A stretch of DNA of 64,000 bases, from positions 248,001 through 312,000 of the forward strand of contig NZ_PYOC01000003.1 of NCBI RefSeq assembly GCF_003026215.1, given 5' to 3'. Positions 16,801 to 25,519 of this stretch are shown one piece after another (within the stretch, counting starts at the first letter, position 1; each line of letters opens with the position of its first letter). The notes beneath the pieces are model-generated. The model had not been told where the DNA came from and searched no databases. It saw only the letters and a list, made by a program, of their open reading frames with translations. A program made the translations under genes and the position numbers. The stretch is from Photobacterium indicum (GTDB lineage Bacteria > Pseudomonadota > Gammaproteobacteria > Enterobacterales > Vibrionaceae).

Positions 16801-17442
16801 TTAAGCGACTTCAATCAACCACGTTTCTTCAGCAAAATGGCTTAATCCATTTTTACGGCGTGGGTGTGTTTCATCTTTTTCATCGCGTGCTAAAAGCGTG
16901 ATGTTACAACCATCAAATAAACGGCGTACCTCATCACTCGTCACAGAAAACGGAGGACCATTTAATTGCTCTTGTGGGTAATCTAACGTTACCAACAAAA
17001 TGCGACCGCCTTTTTTCACTAACGACAATAAACGCTCAACATACATTTCACGCATATTCTTTGGCATCGCAATTAATGCAGCACGATCGTAGACCACATC
17101 AACAGGATCAATACGCACAGAAAAGTAATCGCCACAATGAATGGTGATCTCATCAAATGCATACACACTTTCATGGCCGATTGCAGTCACCATGGGTGTG
17201 TACAAGTGTTCCGCAAAAAACGATCTTACTGCGATATCGCTCAGCTCAATACCGATTACGTTATTATGTTTTTGGGCTAACCAAACCAGATCAACAGACT
17301 TCCCACACATAGGCACAAGTACACGATCGTCGCGTGTTGCTTTAACCATTGGCCAATATTGCGTTAATACTGGGTTTGTATCGTCAAGGTGAAAGCCAAT
17401 GCGATTTTCTGCCCAGCGGCTATGCCAAAATTCTGCGTCCAT
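16801..17442 (-). CDS. tpm: Thiopurine S-methyltransferase
   Basis: A 213-residue SAM-dependent methyltransferase. Family signatures are the N-terminal EFWHSRWAENRIGFH and the SAM-binding VLVPMCGKSVDLVWLA near residue 42. GIELSDIAV follows. YDRAALIAMPKNMR near residue 130 is typical of bacterial TPMTs, which also detoxify selenium and tellurium compounds by methylation. The gene is convergent with purT. AAAGCTGACTT-type spacing upstream shows no special operator. Confidence 0.93.
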   Translation of the reverse strand: MDAEFWHSRWAENRIGFHLDDTNPVLTQYWPMVKATRDDRVLVPMCGKSVDLVWLAQKHNNVIGIELSDIAVRSFFAEHLYTPMVTAIGHESVYAFDEITIHCGDYFSVRIDPVDVVYDRAALIAMPKNMREMYVERLLSLVKKGGRILLVTLDYPQEQLNGPPFSVTSDEVRRLFDGCNITLLARDEKDETHPRRKNGLSHFAEETWLIEVA

Positions 17443-17549
17443 TTTTAATCCTGTTCTAAAGCTGACTTAGCCGTAGTTGACCATAAATCATGTGCTGGAT
17501 CTACCCTATCTGCGGCGACCAACATTCTCGGGTTATTTTTTATAGATAA

Positions 17550-17579
17550 CAAAAAGGGATGCCGAAGCATCCCTTTTTG
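17550..17579. terminator. Perfect bidirectional terminator hairpin
   Basis: CAAAAAGGGATGC and GCATCCCTTTTTG form a 13-bp stem with a 4-base loop. It lies upstream of tpm and downstream of the minus-strand gene at 17674, so it most likely terminates the latter. Confidence 0.85.
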
Positions 17580-17673
17580 TCGATTTAGCTTCCTGTCAGT
17601 AAAGCTAAATCCATAATCTATTCTTCAATTTCACTTTGAGTGATTATTGAATCAACGATCGAAACTATACAGA

Positions 17674-17967
17674 TTAAGATACTCTGAATAGTTTAATCGA
17701 ATCACGACGAACAGTTACACCGCGGAAAGTGACAGGTTCAAGCAATGTCATAAGCTGCTTAGAAACAAAAAACTTACCGCTGTAGCTACGATCGCCACCT
17801 CGATTTACCCAATCAGCAAATTCATCTGCAAGATTGAACATAGAGTTCCCAACGAGCAATACAAGTACTTTCGCTACTTCACTGTCATTATGTCGATTGA
17901 ACTCAGCGTCACGAACTTTTTTACGATATTCGTCGACAATTCTTTCAAGGCACTCAAATCTGCTCAT
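17674..17967 (-). CDS. Hypothetical protein, 97 residues
   Basis: Not recognised. The ATG at 17967 (MSRFECLERIVDEY) was preferred over an upstream one that would add only MWWCV. The sequence is soluble and helix-rich in its first 60 residues (EYRKKVRDAEFNRHNDSEVAKVLVLLVGN), then has a basic strand-rich end (FRGVTVRRDSIKLFRV). There is no signal peptide, metal motif or coiled coil. It is divergent from the YgbA-like gene across 261 bp and ends before a strong terminator, so it is likely a real single-gene unit. Confidence 0.6.
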   Translation of the reverse strand: MSRFECLERIVDEYRKKVRDAEFNRHNDSEVAKVLVLLVGNSMFNLADEFADWVNRGGDRSYSGKFFVSKQLMTLLEPVTFRGVTVRRDSIKLFRVS

Positions 17968-18142
17968 TACACACCACCACAAAAAACGAGGAGCGGATAC
18001 TACTGCTCAAACCCACTGAGATCAACCCATCAAGCAAGGAATCTTGCGACTAATAGCGTTATTTTTGCATGCTGATAACATGTTACTCAAAATGTGACAT
18101 ATAAATCACGTTTTAAGATCAAGTTTGGTGCTGAAAAATCAT

Positions 18143-18165
18143 TTGTTGCATTTTAAATGTCACTT
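18143..18165 (+). promoter_or_regulatory. NsrR-type nitric-oxide-responsive operator
   Basis: TTGCATTTTAAATGTCACTT and three preceding bases match the NsrR dyad (AAGATGCATTT-N-AAATGCATCTT) at about 16 of 22 informative positions, including the full GCATTT/AAATG core. It lies 63 bases before the YgbA-like start. YgbA is a known NsrR-regulated gene in E. coli, so site and gene support one another. Confidence 0.65.
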
Positions 18166-18228
18166 TGTTCGAGTAAAATATTCACTCGATATTGTGTAAG
18201 TTCTATCGCTCGAACTAAAGGTAATAAT

Positions 18229-18675
18229 ATGCATTCAGTTTTGCCAAACATCTTAGCGGGCTCTCTCAGAAGCGAATTTAAAACCCTCAAGCTAATGACT
18301 AGTATCTACTGCAAAGCACACCACCAGCATCACAAAATCACTCAGCACGCAGTATCTAGCCCAAACACACTTAAGCCAAACGGCAAACTGTGTGCACAAT
18401 GTGCAGACTTTGTTGAATATGCACTAATGCGACTGGACCGCTGCCCTTATGGCGAAAGCAAGCCTACATGCCGTCAATGCCCTATTCACTGCTATAAGCC
18501 AGAATACAAAGCAATGTCGCAAACGATAATGCGCTATGCTGGGCCAAGAATGTTATTCGCACACCCGATATTGGCTATTAAGCACCTTTTAGCAGAAAGA
18601 CGACCAGTTCCAATGAAACCAACGGCGGGGGCATCTAATCGACATAAACGAAAGCACGCTAGCCGTAACAAATAG
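18229..18675 (+). CDS. ygbA: YgbA-like nitrous oxide-stimulated promoter family protein
   Basis: A 148-residue cytoplasmic protein with a conserved Cys-rich core: LCAQCADFVEYALMRLDRCPYG, then KPTCRQCPIHCYKPEY. The next segment, MRYAGPRMLFAHPILAIKHLL, is the strongest family match. The cysteines suggest metal or Fe-S binding, but the molecular role is unsettled; the E. coli gene is induced by nitrosative stress. The ATG at 18229 was chosen because AAAGG lies at proper distance and an earlier in-frame ATG at 18157 would sit inside the NsrR-like operator. The C terminus is strongly basic (NRHKRKHASRNK). Confidence 0.8.
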   Translation: MHSVLPNILAGSLRSEFKTLKLMTSIYCKAHHQHHKITQHAVSSPNTLKPNGKLCAQCADFVEYALMRLDRCPYGESKPTCRQCPIHCYKPEYKAMSQTIMRYAGPRMLFAHPILAIKHLLAERRPVPMKPTAGASNRHKRKHASRNK

Positions 18676-18698
18676 CGATTTACAATTAGCACCAGTAA

Positions 18699-19070
18699 TT
18701 AACGGTAAAAATCGACAACTTGAATTTTTGATACGTCGTTATCAGCAGCTAGATCCATGCTGAAGCTGTTTTCACCTAATACTTTTACTGTTGAGCCCAT
18801 TCTACCCGTCACGCTCACGCCTTCAATCTTGCTGAATGTCTTGTCATCGTTGTAATGCATGGTTACAACAACGTTCGTTTCAACATTAGATGACAGGTCA
18901 AAAGTACAAATCCCTGTAGGGCAATATACATCTAGTGTCGTTTGATCAGAAGCAACCGACATTTTGTCCACATTTTTAATCTGTGCAGCAGTGAGCTGTA
19001 ACTCATCACCACAACCAGATAGCATTAGTAGTGAGGCGACAACAACACAGCCTAAAAAAAATTGCTTCAT
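18699..19070 (-). CDS. Small predicted lipoprotein, unknown function
   Basis: A 123-residue protein with a type II signal peptide whose lipobox is LMLSGC (Cys 20). It is followed by GDELQLT, so the mature protein should be anchored to a membrane. The soluble part is strand-rich (NVETNVVVTMHYND, SKIEGVSVTGRMGSTVKV) and has two further Cys in YCPTGICTFDL that could form a disulfide. No family was recognised. It converges with the YgbA-like gene, leaving 23 bp between stop codons. Confidence 0.65.
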   Translation of the reverse strand: MKQFFLGCVVVASLLMLSGCGDELQLTAAQIKNVDKMSVASDQTTLDVYCPTGICTFDLSSNVETNVVVTMHYNDDKTFSKIEGVSVTGRMGSTVKVLGENSFSMDLAADNDVSKIQVVDFYR

Positions 19071-19345
19071 ATCTATCCTCTTAGATTTGTATTTATAATT
19101 ACGACGTCTTTATCATCAATAAAGAAACTCATTGATAACGATGACTAAAACACCCTGCGTATTCTACGGGAATATCAAAATAAATAGTCACAATTGTGTA
19201 AATTTTTTCGCGTCTCATTAACCAGATATAAAGTATGTCAATAATCTTATTTTTGTGAAATCGATTCCATTTATCACACCTAAACTCATTGAGTGACAGC
19301 TTAGCTAGACAGCAATGTATTCATCATTTTTTAATGGGTAAACCT

Positions 19346-20836
19346 ATGGATATTAGAAGTGCTCGATACTTTTTAATTAAAAACGAATTCAAACCAATTC
19401 AACATCAGGCTTTATGGTTATTTCCCCTATTCAATTTCATCCGATCTTTTTTTATCTTTATAGTATTACTATCCCCCTTTTACATTCATGCACAAGACGG
19501 TCTGTATAAATGGCAAAAGCCGCATAAGCCACTAACAGAAGAACAAATAGCAGAGAGCAGCCCTTTTTATCCATCACGTGCCACCACTGATGGTCGCCAG
19601 CTAACACCTGATATGTTTGAAAATCCTGAAGTCTGTAAAGGGTGTCACAGTGAAATATATCAGCAGTGGGAAAAGTCAGCCATGGCCTACTCGTGGGACG
19701 ATCCAATTTATCAAGCGCTATTTCTACGCGCGAGTAAAGCCACTGATGGCCAAGTTGATAATTTTTGTATTGCTTGCCACAGCCCAATAGGCATGACAAG
19801 CATGAATGCTTCTGCGGCAATGATAGAGACGAACACCGATTTGCCAGGTGTTAACTGCGAAGTGTGCCATAACATTACCGGTATAACGGGTAATGACAAC
19901 GCAGCGTATATTTTATCGCCAAATAAAGATAAACATGTAAAATTGGGGCCGCGTACCGATGCAAGCTCGCCTTACCATAAAACTGAATATTCAGATCTTC
20001 ATACTCGCTCAGAATTCTGCTCGACTTGCCATAATGTTTCTCACCCTTTCAACAGTACACCGATAGAACGTACTTACGATGAATGGCAAGAAAGTGCTTA
20101 TAACGAACAAGGCATACAATGCCAAGATTGCCATATGACGCCAGGGCCAGGGCAACACGATAATCCAGGTAAATCAGCCATTATGGGAAAAGAGCGTAAA
20201 CACATTTATTCCCATGAATTCACAGGGGGTAATTCAACGCTACATCAATACTTCAATAATCCAGACAGTGCCGAACTTTCGCGTGCCATGCTAAGATCGG
20301 CGGCAACCATTGAGTTTATTGGTTTACCTGACTCACTCATACCAGGCGAGCTTGTTACCATAAAAGTCAAAGTGGCCAATGTGGGTGCCGGTCATAAACT
20401 GCCGACTGGTTTCCCTGAAGGCCGTGAGGTATGGGTTGATTTTAATGTTAAGATAGACAATCAACCATCAATCTATCGTTCTGGTGCCGTTGTTGATGGA
20501 CACACCGAAAAAGGTACACGTAATTTCAAAGTTACGTTAGGTGATGCCAATGGCAATGTGGTTGACCTCAATGTATGGGAAGTTGATCGAATATTATCTG
20601 ATACGCGCATTCAACCGAATGGCTATTCAATCGTCGATTATACTTTTCAAATACCAGAAGATACTTCAGGTATTATTACCTTATATGCTCAGCTCAATTA
20701 CTGGCCATTTCCTCAAAAAATTGTTGATGAATTACTCGGTAAAGATAAATTAAAGGTCGATATCGTTAATATGACGTCAGTCAGTGCTGCATTACCCGTT
20801 GCTGATGCTGAACAGACGATAGCAATGAAGCCTTAA
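19346..20836 (+). CDS. Pentaheme c-type cytochrome (cytochrome c554-like N-terminal domain)
   Basis: About 496 residues from the ATG at 19346. A weak GGGTAA lies before it; the frame is open further upstream, so the start is uncertain. A hydrophobic signal/anchor (FIRSFFIFIVLLSPFYIHA) leads to a periplasmic protein with five CxxCH heme sites: CKGCH, CIACH, CEVCH, CSTCH and CQDCH. PEVCKGCHSEIYQQWEKSAM resembles the first heme region of cytochrome c554 and related multiheme families. The last 180 residues have no heme sites and look like a beta-sandwich (VTIKVKVANVGAGHKLPTGFPEGREVWV), a pattern seen in several multiheme proteins. No reductase partner or maturation gene is nearby. It likely works in electron transfer. 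Confidence 0.8.
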   Translation: MDIRSARYFLIKNEFKPIQHQALWLFPLFNFIRSFFIFIVLLSPFYIHAQDGLYKWQKPHKPLTEEQIAESSPFYPSRATTDGRQLTPDMFENPEVCKGCHSEIYQQWEKSAMAYSWDDPIYQALFLRASKATDGQVDNFCIACHSPIGMTSMNASAAMIETNTDLPGVNCEVCHNITGITGNDNAAYILSPNKDKHVKLGPRTDASSPYHKTEYSDLHTRSEFCSTCHNVSHPFNSTPIERTYDEWQESAYNEQGIQCQDCHMTPGPGQHDNPGKSAIMGKERKHIYSHEFTGGNSTLHQYFNNPDSAELSRAMLRSAATIEFIGLPDSLIPGELVTIKVKVANVGAGHKLPTGFPEGREVWVDFNVKIDNQPSIYRSGAVVDGHTEKGTRNFKVTLGDANGNVVDLNVWEVDRILSDTRIQPNGYSIVDYTFQIPEDTSGIITLYAQLNYWPFPQKIVDELLGKDKLKVDIVNMTSVSAALPVADAEQTIAMKP

Positions 20837-20859
20837 TCGCAATCAGCATATATATAAAA

Positions 20860-20899
20860 GAACACCCTCTGTTATTTATAATAACAAAGGGTGTTTTAC
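20860..20899. terminator. Rho-independent terminator between convergent genes
   Basis: AACACCCT-C-TGTTAT pairs with ATAACA-A-AGGGTGTT around a 5-base loop, flanked by A and T runs. It lies between the cytochrome gene and the convergent POT transporter gene. Confidence 0.85.
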
Positions 20900-20930
20900 T
20901 ATTACTGCATTAATAATGAGTCACTGATAA

Positions 20931-22439
20931 TTAGTGGCTTGTTGCTAATTCTTTTTCTGCTTCTAATTTTTCTAACTCTTCGCCTTTGCGAATAAGTTTT
21001 GCTATCACTTTAGACAGTACCAATGTGACGAAAACCATCAAGAATGCAAATACTGCTAATGTATAGAAATAGTTAGTATAAACATTTTCTATAATTTCTT
21101 GGGTTAATACCTGATCTTTCGGTAGTGCTATTTTTGTTGATATCACGGCCGCTAAAATACCACTTAACGACAAGGCAACAGCCCGCAATCCCATCGAGAA
21201 TGCTGATAGATAACGTGGCACCATTTCAAAAATGAAACCAGCACCCAAGGCACCCACAATTAACTCTGCAAACGATTGGAAAAAATTCACCCACAAAATC
21301 CAGTCTGCAGAAATTTTTCCGTTTTCACCCACAAAACCGGTTGATAGACCCAATAAAGCAAACGCAATTGCGGTAAAACCAAAGGCTGCGGCAAACTTAG
21401 TTGGAATCGTCGGTGAATAGCCCTTCTTATCCATCCAACCATAGATATAAATAGCCGGACCACCCAGCACAAAACACCACAGTGGATTAAACGCTACATT
21501 AGATTCAGGGCGAATTGGAATAAACCCTAAGAGCTGATCCCCCATTAAGTTAATTGCGTAAATGTTCATCGATGTGAGCATTTGACCGTAATAGAAGTAA
21601 AAAACCATGAAAATGAAAATCATGATTAATACACAGCACATCTTATACCTGTACGCGATAGTCGCTTTAGTAATTTCATAGATAAAATACAGAATGACCA
21701 GCACACCTAACGCATAAAGCAGGTATTTACCAGCATCTAAGTTAGCGAAGATCCAATACACTAAACGAAGCATTAGGGCAGAACCCACAATAAAGCCAGC
21801 CCACACTTTCATGCTTACAGGGCGTTTATCGAGATCATTACCCGCTTCAACCAACTCTTTACGAAAAGTGAAAAATAGAACGAGTGTTAACATCATTAAG
21901 AATGATGAAATAAAGAAGTTACCTTGATAGGCAAGATACGCAACAAGAAATGGAAATAGATATTGCGATAAAAAAGAGCCCAAATTGTTGATTGAATAGT
22001 TAATTGTTAAGCCTTGCTGGAAAGACTCACGGTTTGTAGCTGAATATGAATTACCGAATAACACCGTCGGACAAGTTGCAGACAACCCTCGTGAATAACC
22101 AATTAACGCAATAGCGAAAATACTCATTGGTATATTGAGCTGTGATGCCCCCATTCCAAGTAAAAAGAAGCCAATGGTATAAGTGGTATAGCCAATATAA
22201 ACAGCGCGAAACGAACCAATATATCGGTCAGCGACAAAACCACCAACAGCCGAGAATACTGGCCCGACGGCACCAAAAGCACCCAACATCATAATGGTAT
22301 CAGCTTCACTGTAGTTCAGCTCAAACAAGAAATATTTTGTTAATAATACATAGGTACCGTAGAAAGCAGCCCCCCACAAAAACTGCCTGAGGATTAAAAT
22401 TCTAGCTGTGTGTGGGAATCTAGCATTTGCATCTTGCAT
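20931..22439 (-). CDS. POT/PTR-type proton-dependent oligopeptide transporter (MFS)
   Basis: A 502-residue inner-membrane protein with about 12-14 helices. The N-terminal FPHTARILILRQFLWGAAFYGTY, the loop GGFVADRYIGSFRAVYIG between helices 2 and 3 (MFS motif A-like), and the helix-5 region TINYSINNLGSFLSQ recall proton-coupled di/tripeptide transporters. The classical E-x-x-E-R motif of helix 1 is not obvious, so it is a divergent member and the substrate is uncertain. A long charged C-terminal tail (KLIRKGEELEKLEAEKELA) may be helical. AAAGGAGT lies just before the ATG. Confidence 0.75.
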   Translation of the reverse strand: MQDANARFPHTARILILRQFLWGAAFYGTYVLLTKYFLFELNYSEADTIMMLGAFGAVGPVFSAVGGFVADRYIGSFRAVYIGYTTYTIGFFLLGMGASQLNIPMSIFAIALIGYSRGLSATCPTVLFGNSYSATNRESFQQGLTINYSINNLGSFLSQYLFPFLVAYLAYQGNFFISSFLMMLTLVLFFTFRKELVEAGNDLDKRPVSMKVWAGFIVGSALMLRLVYWIFANLDAGKYLLYALGVLVILYFIYEITKATIAYRYKMCCVLIMIFIFMVFYFYYGQMLTSMNIYAINLMGDQLLGFIPIRPESNVAFNPLWCFVLGGPAIYIYGWMDKKGYSPTIPTKFAAAFGFTAIAFALLGLSTGFVGENGKISADWILWVNFFQSFAELIVGALGAGFIFEMVPRYLSAFSMGLRAVALSLSGILAAVISTKIALPKDQVLTQEIIENVYTNYFYTLAVFAFLMVFVTLVLSKVIAKLIRKGEELEKLEAEKELATSH

Positions 22440-22743
22440 ATCATACTCCTTTGAAATTATGCATTGCGAAACTTACCACCAATAGGCGTTAATGTTTCGC
22501 AATCAAAATCACAATACTCAACAAATAGCGTATGGTGAAGGCGTTTTTTTCTCATTATGATGCATGGCGCATAATCAAGGAGTTAGCACTATTACAAGGG
22601 TATATTCCAAAAAAGAAGCATGATCTTAATATCATTACCTTATATGCCCAAGTTACCTCAAGGTGCTCATTTACAGACATAGTAGTTCTACGTTGAAAAT
22701 GAGCAACACCGTATTAAAGTCCAATAAAACGACGACGATGCGT
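22440..22743. other. Intergenic region, 304 bp
   Basis: Contains the promoter side of the POT gene and a full copy of the dispersed repeat (22641-22710). No gene was recognised. Confidence 0.5.
22641..22710. repeat. Longest copy of dispersed TATACCCAAGT repeat
   Basis: TATATGCCCAAGTTACCTCA is followed by a hairpin whose arms are GGTGCTCATTT and AAAATGAGCAACACC. About 70 bp in all, ending 34 bp beyond the stop codon of the minus-strand lipoprotein gene. Related copies are at 1421 and 15314. Confidence 0.6.
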
Positions 22744-23217
22744 TTATTCAGGCATTGCAGAAGAATGGTGGCTGGTAATTAACCACTCGGTACCATCCCA
22801 ACGATACGTATAAGTGTAACGTCCACTAACAGTCGCACCTGTTTTGGCGAAGGTAAACGTATAAAGACCGGCATCTACCGCAGTATTGCACCCCAACTCA
22901 ATGGTACGTAAATCAACATTCCCTGATGGGCGATCTTCAAGAAAATGATCGAAATAGTCTTCTTTTTCGTTCGCGGTATAACGTGCCCTATTAGACACTG
23001 TCGGTAAAAGCACCGAGCGCACTGCATAATTAGCAACAACATTTTTGGAGTTACCTGTTCGCAACGAGTTATTCCAACGATCAAATAAGGATTCGATTTC
23101 AGCTTCAGACACCACTTTGCAGCTTTCAGTATACATTTTAGGAGGGCTGGGTTGATCAGAAGAACAACCAATAAGAGCAGTAGTCACAAACAACACGCTA
23201 GGTAATACAATTTTCAT
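22744..23217 (-). CDS. Lipoprotein with SgcJ/NTF2-like domain
   Basis: From the ATG at 23217 the protein is 157 residues with a lipoprotein signal (MKIVLPSVLFVTTALIGCSS, lipobox LIGC). The mature part resembles SgcJ/EcaC-type NTF2-fold proteins: SEAEIESLFDRWNNSLRTGNSKNVVANYA for the first helices. It ends with strands RYTYTYRWDGTEWLITSHHSSAMP, where the H-H-S-S-x-M-P tail is typical of the group. These small cone-shaped domains bind or isomerise small molecules, but most remain uncharacterised. An upstream ATG at 23250 would disrupt the lipoprotein signal. Confidence 0.7.
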   Translation of the reverse strand: MKIVLPSVLFVTTALIGCSSDQPSPPKMYTESCKVVSEAEIESLFDRWNNSLRTGNSKNVVANYAVRSVLLPTVSNRARYTANEKEDYFDHFLEDRPSGNVDLRTIELGCNTAVDAGLYTFTFAKTGATVSGRYTYTYRWDGTEWLITSHHSSAMPE

Positions 23218-23466
23218 AAACGTTCCAACTACTAATAAGTGAAAATACAAACGTCTAGATCAGTATATGAACGATTCTGGCTCTTAGTCGGGGTATTTAC
23301 CCGCCGATTAATGAGACATACCGAGGTTTTACCATTAAAAATATTACTGAAATCCAGATAAACAGCTTTTTATTTGCGATTTTAACTTAAAAAGACCAAA
23401 TATTAGTCAGTTAGAATTATAGCGCTTTACATCGACATCAGTATTCATTATTATCCTTCGCACTCA

Positions 23467-23557
23467 GGAGAGATGGCTGAGTGGTCGAAAGCACCGGTCT
23501 TGAAAACCGGCAAGGGTTTATAGCCCTTCTAGGGTTCAAATCCCTATCTCTCCGCCA
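23467..23557 (+). tRNA. tRNA-Ser (anticodon TGA)
   Basis: 91 bases including encoded CCA. Acceptor arms GGAGAGA/TCTCTCC pair. The anticodon stem-loop is CCGGTC-TTGAAAA-CCGG. A long variable arm (class II) and a T arm with GGTTCAAATCC are present. Confidence 0.97.
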
Positions 23558-23602
23558 TATTCGTATTTAGGCTTAAGCGTGAATACAAACAGAATAAAGT
23601 GT

Positions 23603-23678
<76 letters not shown>

Positions 23679-23686
23679 TTTATTTT

Positions 23687-23761
<75 letters not shown>

Positions 23762-23767
23762 TACAAT

Positions 23768-23843
23768 TCCCTCTTAGTTCAGTTGGTAGAACGCCGGACT
23801 GTTAATCCGTATGTCACTGGTTCAAGTCCAGTAGAGGGAGCCA
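23768..23843 (+). tRNA. tRNA-Asn (anticodon GTT)
   Basis: 76 bases with CCA. Acceptor TCCCTCT/AGAGGGA, anticodon loop CTGTTAA, T arm CTGGTTCAAGTCCAG. It is the last gene of the array and the one nearest the siderophore cluster. tRNA-Asn genes are the known insertion sites of the Yersinia yersiniabactin island. Confidence 0.97.
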
Positions 23844-23853
23844 TACAACAAAT

Positions 23854-23877
23854 AGCCGCTCATTGAGCGGCTTTTTT
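23854..23877 (+). terminator. Terminator of the tRNA array; left copy of a flanking near-repeat
   Basis: GCCGCTCA/TGAGCGGC stem followed by TTTTTT ends the tRNA transcript. Its 20 bases (23854-23873) recur with one change at 57021-57040. Confidence 0.85.
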
Positions 23878-24344
23878 GTGTCTGGTGTTTCAGGTTAAAT
23901 GGTTTAGGGACCAAACTAATAAATCGAACCCTTCCTCAATTTCTTCCATAATCCCGCACTGTCATCAGCACCTCAATTTCATAATTCAGAGAACAACAGA
24001 ACACTTCTACCGTGGAATTTTTCTCACTAAAAATACTCCGTAGGTTTATGGTTCGTTTACTGTTTATCTACCTGATATAAAAACAACTCCTCCCCCTTAC
24101 TTTGTAACAATATCAACTACTCAAATTAGACCAAATGATGTAGAAAATCACTTCCAATCTGAGTAGACAAATAACCGGTTCCTCAACAGAATGGGGGTTC
24201 TGGTTTATACACTTGAAGTTCACTCAAATACAATATTATAAAGACCAGATAGAGAAATGCTCGGTATTGTCGTGCAACAAATTTCCAAATCAAGCTGCGG
24301 TATGCATATGCACGAGCTGACCACGCTATTTCGGACGATAAAAA
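23878..24344. other. Intergenic region between the tRNA array and the first AraC gene
   Basis: About 470 bp, A+T-rich, with no recognisable gene. It must contain the araC1 promoter. No clear Fur box was seen, although AATGATGTAGAAAATCA near 24132 is loosely similar. Short frames at 24183-24340 on both strands have no family resemblance. Confidence 0.5.
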
Positions 24345-25325
24345 ATGAACAAGCATTATATGAAACACGGCTCAAACTCTATTCCTATTACCAACATTAA
24401 TTCTACTCATGACCAACTAATTTCTAGTTTTGACAAGGCACCTTTAGGCAGCTCTGTTGGTGATTGCTTAGGCTGCCAAATACATACCCTTTCCGGGTAT
24501 GGTGGATGTACATCTCATCAAGAGGGTCAGAACAAAAAGACCACCTTCCTTCGTCTCCTAACGGTTGTTAAAGGAGACAACATTCGTTGGCACAATGGAA
24601 AAGATGGACCCAAGCAATTACAAAAAGGAAAGAGTGTACTCATTTTTTCAGAAAACACATTTAACGATGTCTTTATCAGCGAAAAAGAAAGCTATATAGA
24701 AATTGCCGATATTCGATTTGATTGTAATTATCTTAGCTCTATTTATCAGCAAATGAGCGCAAAATTCCAAGAAAGTGGCATCAATCCACAAACCGATAAT
24801 ATACCTTTAGTATTTAATACTATCATTGAGATCCAGCAGTTCATCAATCAATTACAGACAGAACTGACTAACAAAGAATCAGGCGTAACCGACAATCTGC
24901 TTGCCGTTTTACAGGCCTATCACTGTTTGTCGAAAATACTAGACCAGCTTGAGATGATTAAGAGCAATAAGACAGACCATGAATGTTCATGTTTATCCAG
25001 CCGCACACTCAACAAAGTACGCAAAGCCCATACTTTGATAACATCTAAGCCGGGGAAAAACTGGTCTATTAAAGAGATCTGCAAAGAAGTCGGTACTAAT
25101 GAAACGAGTTTTAAACGTGGCTTTAAATTGCTATTTGACAATACATTCTCTAAAGCTTTGCAACAAGCCCGCATGGAAGTTGCTGCCAAAGAGCTGTTAT
25201 ATACTGACAAACCTATCATCGACATTGTATACAACATAGGTTATTCCAGCCCTTCATATTTTAGTAAGTTATTTAAACAATACTCTGGAGAAAAGCCTCT
25301 CCAGTATCGTCGACAGCGTCAGTAA
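24345..25325 (+). CDS. araC1: AraC family regulator 1 (YbtA/PchR-like)
   Basis: A 326-residue regulator. The C-terminal 100 residues form two helix-turn-helix motifs: WSIKEICKEVGTNETSFKRGFK, then PIIDIVYNIGYSSPSYFSKLFKQYSGEKPLQYR. The second is the AraC signature. The N-terminal 200 residues should bind the ferric siderophore, as in YbtA and PchR, and include two Cys in GDCLGCQIHTLSGYGGC. In yersiniabactin and piscibactin clusters this protein activates receptor and synthase promoters. It lies first in the cluster and 155-195 bp before the second AraC gene. AAAATGAAC marks the start, with no strong ribosome binding site. Confidence 0.85.
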   Translation: MNKHYMKHGSNSIPITNINSTHDQLISSFDKAPLGSSVGDCLGCQIHTLSGYGGCTSHQEGQNKKTTFLRLLTVVKGDNIRWHNGKDGPKQLQKGKSVLIFSENTFNDVFISEKESYIEIADIRFDCNYLSSIYQQMSAKFQESGINPQTDNIPLVFNTIIEIQQFINQLQTELTNKESGVTDNLLAVLQAYHCLSKILDQLEMIKSNKTDHECSCLSSRTLNKVRKAHTLITSKPGKNWSIKEICKEVGTNETSFKRGFKLLFDNTFSKALQQARMEVAAKELLYTDKPIIDIVYNIGYSSPSYFSKLFKQYSGEKPLQYRRQRQ

Positions 25326-25480
25326 TTGTGCTTTCGTCAGTATTTAATGTTCAAAAAGCACTTATTACAATGAAAGCGTCCACCTAACCATACATATGAA
25401 ACAAGCTTAATAATCAAATTGATAACTTTAACTGCTAAATATATTATTTTTATGGATCCCTCACGCCCTTAAATGGTAAT

Positions 25481-25499
25481 GTGCATCATTATCATTTAC
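25481..25499 (+). promoter_or_regulatory. Fur-like box upstream of araC2
   Basis: GTGCATCATTATCATTTAC matches the 19-bp Fur palindrome at about 13 positions, including an ATTATCATT core. It ends 20 bases before the araC2 ATG, so iron-repressed expression is plausible. Confidence 0.5.
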
Positions 25500-25519
25500 G
25501 TTGTGATTATTATTTATCT

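Noticed and set aside
18080..18096. CRP-like TGTGA...TCACG in the YgbA upstream region
   Set aside because: The half-sites are eight bases apart instead of six, so the geometry is wrong for CRP.
24130..24150. Possible Fur box before araC1
   Set aside because: Only the AATGAT part matches; the other half-site is missing.
24183..24368. 61-codon minus-strand frame before araC1, considered as a transposase remnant
   Set aside because: No transposase motif or terminal inverted repeats could be found, and it overlaps the araC1 start on the other strand.
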